Below the pieces are notes generated by a model. The model was not told the DNA's origin. It ran no database searches and worked only from the letters and a program-made list of their open reading frames with translations. From assembly GCA_036654235.1 (NCBI GenBank), contig JAVVSK010000005.1, positions 1-64,000 on the forward strand: 64,000 nucleotides of DNA, written 5' to 3'. Position 1 is the stretch's first letter, and every line of letters starts with the position of its first letter. The translations under genes were made by a program, and so were the position numbers. The stretch comes from JAVVSK01 sp036654235 (lineage in GTDB: Bacteria; Bacillota; Clostridia; Christensenellales; CAG-138). Of the stretch, positions 59,692-64,000 are shown piece after piece.

Positions 59692-62219
59692 AAACCCTAA
59701 AACTTCGTTTTTCAATAATGGCTCTTGTCGCGCTTATTTTAATGGTAGCTCTCATCTTCCAACTTGGTTCGCTTACCCTTGCTAAAGGCTCTGAGCTTTC
59801 GGTTCAGGCTGATGAGCGCATGACGCGAACAACGGTTTTAAAAGGTACCCGCGGACGCATACTAGATAGAAACGGAGTAGTTCTGGCTTACAGCGAAACC
59901 TGCTATAATGTTGAATTTTTGCGCGACGCAAATAAGCGCTCAAATTACGACAGTGCCGTTTATACCGAGGCTCTTTTAAGGGCTATAGACATAATTGAAG
60001 CCGGAGGCGGAACAATTATAAACACCTCGTATATTCAAATGAATGAAAACGACGAGTTGTATTATGAATGGGGAGTTGAAAACGAAGAATCCATATCCTC
60101 CCGATATTATAACTTCTGTTCGGCGATGGGTTTTTACGTAACGGAGGAAATCTCAAAAGATAGATCAGCGTGGAAAACGCCCGAGAGCGCATATCTTGAT
60201 ATGTGTAAAAGTTGGCTTATCCCCTCTGAACTCCCTTTTGAAAAAGCGGTAAAGCTTATATCGATAAGACAAGAGGTTAACCTAAACAACTATCGTGCAT
60301 ATCAACCCATAACTATAGCTTATAACGTCAGTATGCAGGTTGTTGCCGAAATAGAACTGCACTCTGCCGAGCTTCCCGGACTCCAAACGAACGAGAGTAC
60401 GACGCGCATATATCCCTGTGGCGAAACAGCGGCGCATATCGTCGGCTATCTTCAGCGCAATCCAACGCCCGAAATGATTAAAGATAAGGGCTATAGCAAT
60501 GACGATTATGTTGGTATATCCGGCGTTGAAGCGACTATGGAAGATGTTTTAACCGGCGCATCTAAAGATCATCATGGGTATCGCGTCATAAAAGTAAATC
60601 GAAACGGAAGCGAAATAAACGAAATATCTGTAACTCCGCCGACGGATGGTGATGACGTTATGCTTACTATAGACGTTCCGCTTCAACGCGTTTCAGATCA
60701 GGCTTTAAAGGATATCATAGCCTATATTCATCAAAAGGAAGAAGAAAAAATTAATAAAGATGAAAATCACACCTATACATATACCGACTCAGAAGGGAAC
60801 ATTGTAAAAAAGGATATAAAGCTTGCAGAAACAGGAGCAATAGCCGTTGTAAACGTAAATACGGGCGAGCTTCTCGCTTCCTCTTCCTACCCCTCTTACG
60901 ATCCAAATTGGTTTATACAGGGGCTTACGGACGATCAATATGAAATGCTTATGGGGAAAAAAGCCGAAGAAACTACGCCGATGAGAAACAAGGTTGTTTC
61001 AGCGCGCCTTGCCTATGGATCTATATTTAAAATGGTAACCGGTTTTGCGGGTCTTATGGAAAATAAAATTACTCTTGATGAAACAATTAGCGATGAATCA
61101 CCCTATATACTTTACTATGATAAGGATAACAAACCTATAACGAAGGGCGCACCGTCATGCTGGGTACCTAATCCGGCCGATCATGCTAATCAGACTATCG
61201 TTGATGCTATCAAGAACTCATGTAACTATTATTTTTGCGAGGTTGCCCATCGACTCGGTATCGATCTTCTTAACGAATGGGCGGGTAACTTTGGTTTAAC
61301 CGAAAAAACGAATATAGAAACTACGGGAGAGGCCGTCGGGATTATAGGCGGTCAGAAAATTTGGTTCGATAATACTCTTCCGCTCGATGAACAAAAGACA
61401 TCAATGCCCCGCTATATATATAATAATCTTCGTTCTATGCTTGTTCGATATCTAAAATCTTACATGGCGGGAACGAACGTTAACGAAGACTCAAACGAAA
61501 TTAAAAACTGCGCACTTGAACTTTTAAAACTGCAAGATGGCGATGTTTCCGGAAAAGGCGCGGATGTCCGTCGAATAATGAATGAATATTTGGCGATTCC
61601 CGAAGGAATTATCTCGCGCCAAACATGGGTAAGCGAAATTCTCTCTCAACTGGTCGAGCTGCAATGGAAGGAATCTCAGACAATAAGAGCGGGATTCGGG
61701 CAAGGTTCATCCCTCGTTACGCCTATCGCTGTTGCTAGATATGTTGCTGCTCTTGCAAATCGCGGGACAGTATATGATATTCATGTTATAGACAGAATGC
61801 TTGATCCGTCCGGAAACATTATAAAAGAGATTACCCCAACCGTTCATAAGCGTATAGATGCTCCTAAAGAATATTGGGATGCTATTCATGAGGGACTAAA
61901 GGCGGTTGTTTCGCCGGAGGACTTTGGTACTGCTGCTAAAGCATTTACTCCCGGTTGGAAATACATAAGCAATATAAGCGGAAAAACCGGTACCGCACAG
62001 ATAGGAACGGTTGCTAAAATTGATATACAGAATACATCGTGGTTTGTAACGTATACGCCGCGAGAAAATGCGGAAATAGCCGTCGTCGTTTGTATCCCAT
62101 ATGGATTATCGGGAACATCAAGCGCAGGAGCTATAGAGGATATTGTAACCTACTATTATTCGAGAAAAGAAGCCTCAGCGCCTGAAAATTTAATAGATAT
62201 AAATGGTATTGCTCCATAA
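59688..62219 (+). CDS. mrdA: penicillin-binding protein 2 (elongasome transpeptidase)
   Basis: An 843-residue class B penicillin-binding protein that cross-links wall during rod elongation. After one membrane helix come the PBP dimerisation domain (RGRILDRNGVVLAYS) and the transpeptidase domain. SxxK is SIFK (YGSIFKMVTG, near 445), SxN is SCN (KNSCNYYFCEVAH), KTG is GKTGTAQI. The residue before the serine motif is Tyr-Gly instead of the usual Pro-Gly. There is an extra 30-residue polar stretch near 355-385 and a long insert near 570-640. Coupled to mreCD. Confidence 0.93.
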   Translation: MKTLKLRFSIMALVALILMVALIFQLGSLTLAKGSELSVQADERMTRTTVLKGTRGRILDRNGVVLAYSETCYNVEFLRDANKRSNYDSAVYTEALLRAIDIIEAGGGTIINTSYIQMNENDELYYEWGVENEESISSRYYNFCSAMGFYVTEEISKDRSAWKTPESAYLDMCKSWLIPSELPFEKAVKLISIRQEVNLNNYRAYQPITIAYNVSMQVVAEIELHSAELPGLQTNESTTRIYPCGETAAHIVGYLQRNPTPEMIKDKGYSNDDYVGISGVEATMEDVLTGASKDHHGYRVIKVNRNGSEINEISVTPPTDGDDVMLTIDVPLQRVSDQALKDIIAYIHQKEEEKINKDENHTYTYTDSEGNIVKKDIKLAETGAIAVVNVNTGELLASSSYPSYDPNWFIQGLTDDQYEMLMGKKAEETTPMRNKVVSARLAYGSIFKMVTGFAGLMENKITLDETISDESPYILYYDKDNKPITKGAPSCWVPNPADHANQTIVDAIKNSCNYYFCEVAHRLGIDLLNEWAGNFGLTEKTNIETTGEAVGIIGGQKIWFDNTLPLDEQKTSMPRYIYNNLRSMLVRYLKSYMAGTNVNEDSNEIKNCALELLKLQDGDVSGKGADVRRIMNEYLAIPEGIISRQTWVSEILSQLVELQWKESQTIRAGFGQGSSLVTPIAVARYVAALANRGTVYDIHVIDRMLDPSGNIIKEITPTVHKRIDAPKEYWDAIHEGLKAVVSPEDFGTAAKAFTPGWKYISNISGKTGTAQIGTVAKIDIQNTSWFVTYTPRENAEIAVVVCIPYGLSGTSSAGAIEDIVTYYYSRKEASAPENLIDINGIAP

Positions 62220-62237
62220 ATTAATTTTAAAAAAATT

Positions 62238-62264
62238 AACCCGTCCATTGGTACGGCGGTTTTT
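62238..62264 (+). terminator. imperfect terminator after the mre operon
   Basis: AACC-CGT-CC pairs with GG-ACG-GGTT with small bulges, followed by TTTT. Stem strength is moderate. Confidence 0.55.
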
Positions 62265-62308
62265 AAGCATTCAAGTATTTAAAATTCAATAACAAAGGCG
62301 GTATTTTA

Positions 62309-62584
62309 ATGACATTGACAGAAGAAAAAGAATGGCTGGATCAAAAGTTGGCATTCTTGTTTTCGGACAACAATATTGATAACCGCCTTTCCGTCTTAAC
62401 TTACGCTTATTTTGACACTCATAATAATGGCGTTATCAGTGCAATGAAATGGCGCGCCGGATTTGAACCGGATTCGCCGCGTATTAAACTTTTTCGAAGA
62501 AAATTCGCTTTAAAGGATGATATTTCGCGCGCCATAGATGTTTACGAAGAAATAATTTCCTTAAATGAAGACGATGAACTATAA
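62309..62584 (+). CDS. small uncharacterized protein
   Basis: A 91-residue, soluble, mildly acidic protein. I do not recognise a family. It has a run of alternating charged helices, with FFRK-like LFRRKFALKDDISRAIDVYEEI near the C-terminus and an acidic NEDDEL end. AAAGGCGG precedes ATG 62309. It is flanked by a terminator on the left and a perfect palindrome on the right, so it is probably expressed alone. The C-terminal EEI-type helix may mediate protein contact, but this is speculation. Confidence 0.7.
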   Translation: MTLTEEKEWLDQKLAFLFSDNNIDNRLSVLTYAYFDTHNNGVISAMKWRAGFEPDSPRIKLFRRKFALKDDISRAIDVYEEIISLNEDDEL

Positions 62585-62585
62585 A

Positions 62586-62607
62586 AAAGTGACATTAATG
62601 TCACTTT
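62586..62607. repeat. perfect 22-base palindrome between the small gene and deoB
   Basis: AAAGTGACA, TTAA, TGTCACTTT at 62586-62607, starting one base after the stop codon. No T run follows, so it fits an operator better than a terminator. It shares AAGTGA/TCACTT half-sites with the palindrome at 11833-11850. Confidence 0.7.
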
Positions 62608-62674
62608 AGTGTCCTCGTAACAGACAACTCTGGCACGATATTAGATCACACTATCTAAAGCCATATGAGGTAAT

Positions 62675-63832
62675 ATGAAACGGGTAATATTGATAATTTT
62701 AGACGGAGTTGGAATAGGTGCGCTTCCGGATGCCGCCGCGTTTTCGGACGAGGGAGCGCACACTCTTTTTACGGTTTTGTCAAGTGAACCACAGCTTCAT
62801 CTTGAAACGATGTGTTCCCTCGGTCTTGCCAAAATAAGCGGTTCTCGAATTGAGTCGTCAACTCAAGTGCGAAACGGGGCTATGTTCGGGCGTGCTGCAG
62901 AGCAAAGTGCTGGGAAAGATACGGTTTCCGGGCATTTCGAGATTATGGGTTGTATAAACAAGAGACCGTTTAAAACCTTTCCGAATGGCTTTCCCCGTGA
63001 TTTTTTAGATGAATTTGAAAAAAAAATAGACACGAAAACTTTAGGAAACGAGGTCGCTTCCGGAACGGAAATAATAGAGCGACTTGGAGATAAACATATG
63101 CAAACCGGCTTTCCGATAGTTTACACCTCTGCTGATAGCGTTTTTCAAATTGCTATGCATGAAGAAATAATTTCGCTCAAAAGGCAATATGAAATATCAA
63201 AAATCGCCCGTGAAATGCTGATTGGCGATATGCTGACCTGTCGTGTTATAATGCGCCCATTTTCGGGAAAAAATGGCAAATATATGCGCACGGCAAATCG
63301 ACGCGACTTTGCTATTCCCCCACCCTATGAAACGGTACTTGACGCGCTAACCGAAAAAGGATATAAAACCTGCGCGATAGGTAAAATAGAAGATATTTTT
63401 TCGGGACACGGAATAAGCTTTAGCGACCATACTACTAACAATGCAGACGGCATAGACGCAATATTGAAATATATGGAGAACGGAAACTTTGATTTTATAT
63501 TCGCTAATTTAGTTGATTTTGATATGCTTTATGGACATAGGAACGATCCGCATGGCTTCGCTTTAGCGCTTTCCTACTTTGATGAAAAGCTAAAAAAAAT
63601 ACTTAATATCATGACGGTCGACGACCTTTTGATAATAACCGCTGATCATGGATGCGATCCAACACCTAAAACGACGGATCATACACGCGAATATATCCCA
63701 ATACTGACTTACCGTAAAACATCGGAATTTGCTGTTTGTTTGCCGGATTCTCCAACATACGCAGATATAGGAGCATCGGCATATAAATATCTTACGGGTG
63801 CAAATTTCCCAATAGGCAAATCTTTTTTATAA
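62675..63832 (+). CDS. deoB: phosphopentomutase
   Basis: Interconverts ribose/deoxyribose 1- and 5-phosphates, linking nucleoside salvage to central metabolism. It belongs to the alkaline phosphatase superfamily with two Mn2+ sites. ILDGVGIGALPDA at the start supplies the first Asp, GKDTVSGHFEIMG carries the phosphorylated Thr, DFDMLYGHRNDPHGFA and ADHGCDPTPKTTDHTRE supply the other metal ligands. Length 385 is normal. GAGGT precedes ATG 62675. Partner genes (deoA, deoD) are not in the window. Confidence 0.97.
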   Translation: MKRVILIILDGVGIGALPDAAAFSDEGAHTLFTVLSSEPQLHLETMCSLGLAKISGSRIESSTQVRNGAMFGRAAEQSAGKDTVSGHFEIMGCINKRPFKTFPNGFPRDFLDEFEKKIDTKTLGNEVASGTEIIERLGDKHMQTGFPIVYTSADSVFQIAMHEEIISLKRQYEISKIAREMLIGDMLTCRVIMRPFSGKNGKYMRTANRRDFAIPPPYETVLDALTEKGYKTCAIGKIEDIFSGHGISFSDHTTNNADGIDAILKYMENGNFDFIFANLVDFDMLYGHRNDPHGFALALSYFDEKLKKILNIMTVDDLLIITADHGCDPTPKTTDHTREYIPILTYRKTSEFAVCLPDSPTYADIGASAYKYLTGANFPIGKSFL

Positions 63833-63843
63833 TAACAATACAT

Positions 63844-63894
63844 GAATAAAGCATAGCAATCAAGTTAAACCGTATTTGGTTACTATGCTTATTC
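63844..63894 (+). terminator. hairpin after deoB
   Basis: GAATAAAGCATAG (63844-63856) pairs with CTATGCTTATTC (63883-63894) with one bulged base, and an inner AAACC/GGTT stem. No T run follows, so it may serve a convergent neighbour beyond the edge as well. Confidence 0.6.
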
Positions 63895-64000
63895 CAATAT
63901 AAAACAACACCTAGAACGGTTCTATATTTTCCCAACTTGTATTAGCTGGATCGGTTCAAAGTCATTTATAGTCTTTTCCCATAAATAATTCTATTTCTTC
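63895..64000. other. unassigned right edge
   Basis: No gene is assigned. On the minus strand one frame reads EEIELFMGKDYK and stops at 63962-63964, which could be the end of a convergent gene outside the window, but another frame is also open and nothing decides between them. Confidence 0.4.

Noticed and set aside
63962..64000. C-terminus of a minus-strand gene at the right edge
   Set aside because: Two frames are open over too short a stretch to choose between them.
1..64000. CRISPR arrays, insertion sequences or rRNA genes
   Set aside because: No regularly spaced repeats, transposase or rRNA sequence was recognised on reading through the window.

Overview
This window is a stretch of core chromosome from an endospore-forming, moderately AT-rich Gram-positive bacterium, most likely an uncultured gut-type member of class Clostridia (Bacillota). 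The basis is spoIIID, a T-box leader on valS, strong GGAGG-type ribosome binding sites, TTGACA/TATAAT promoters with 17-base spacers, and families typical of Clostridia (PfoR-type membrane protein, DUF1273, DUF2508, DUF3787, a CotH protein with a C-terminal dockerin). Family or genus cannot be read from the sequence alone. No prophage, transposase or CRISPR array was seen, and nearly all of the window is housekeeping.

Layout. 1-626: gene-free apart from the first codons of a minus-strand gene at the left edge. 627-4189: one operon for protein targeting and ribosome/tRNA maturation (ylxM, ffh, rpsP, khpA, rimM, trmD), ending at a terminator and lacking the usual rplS. 4289-8416: small genes, then lon and pcp on the minus strand. 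8609-11778: a metal-resistance cassette (ArsR/CadC-type sensor, P1B ATPase with a His/Cys-rich tail, histidine phosphatase). 11849-12817: a small membrane protein and spoIIID. 12861-17095: valS and folC behind a valine T-box. 17120-21351: an ABC transporter with a very large FtsX-type permease. 21559-25505: hemW, lepA and a cation/Ca2+ antiporter. 25723-28032: a DUF3787 miniprotein and the dockerin-bearing CotH protein. 28146-31927: a membrane miniprotein, murG, a methyltransferase with an unusual N-terminal half, and a PhzF protein. 31985-36727: smpB, mfd, pth. 36798-38704: a polysaccharide deacetylase and an M23 peptidase. 38784-43259: glyS, ttcA and a two-component system in one minus-strand run. 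43383-50556: yajC, a PfoR-like permease, a shortened ANT(6)-like nucleotidyltransferase, a tyrosine recombinase, a DUF1273 protein, an M32 carboxypeptidase and an M23 lipoprotein. 50522-52193: HD hydrolase and a compact tRNA-Val / 6S-like RNA / tRNA-Gln cluster. 52456-57349: uvrB-uvrA. 57440-63832: nitroreductase, mreC-mreD-PBP2, an unknown small protein and deoB.

How the parts fit. Three of the nucleotide-excision-repair genes (uvrA, uvrB, mfd) are present. Cell-wall growth is represented by murG, mreCD-PBP2, two M23 peptidases and a deacetylase. Translation is served by ffh, rpsP, rimM, trmD, valS, glyS, lepA, pth, smpB, ttcA and two tRNAs.

The observations most worth a second look are: mfd, whose conserved N-terminus runs upstream of every ATG/GTG/TTG to an ATA codon sitting behind a perfect GGAGGTGA; a 6S-like RNA wedged between two tRNA genes with only two bases on one side and none on the other; the ANT(6)-like protein that looks internally shortened in frame; the methyltransferase with a helical-repeat N-terminus; a probably leaderless M23 lipoprotein; and a perfect 24-bp inverted repeat in a gene-poor stretch. 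I did not find a convincing wholly new multi-gene system.
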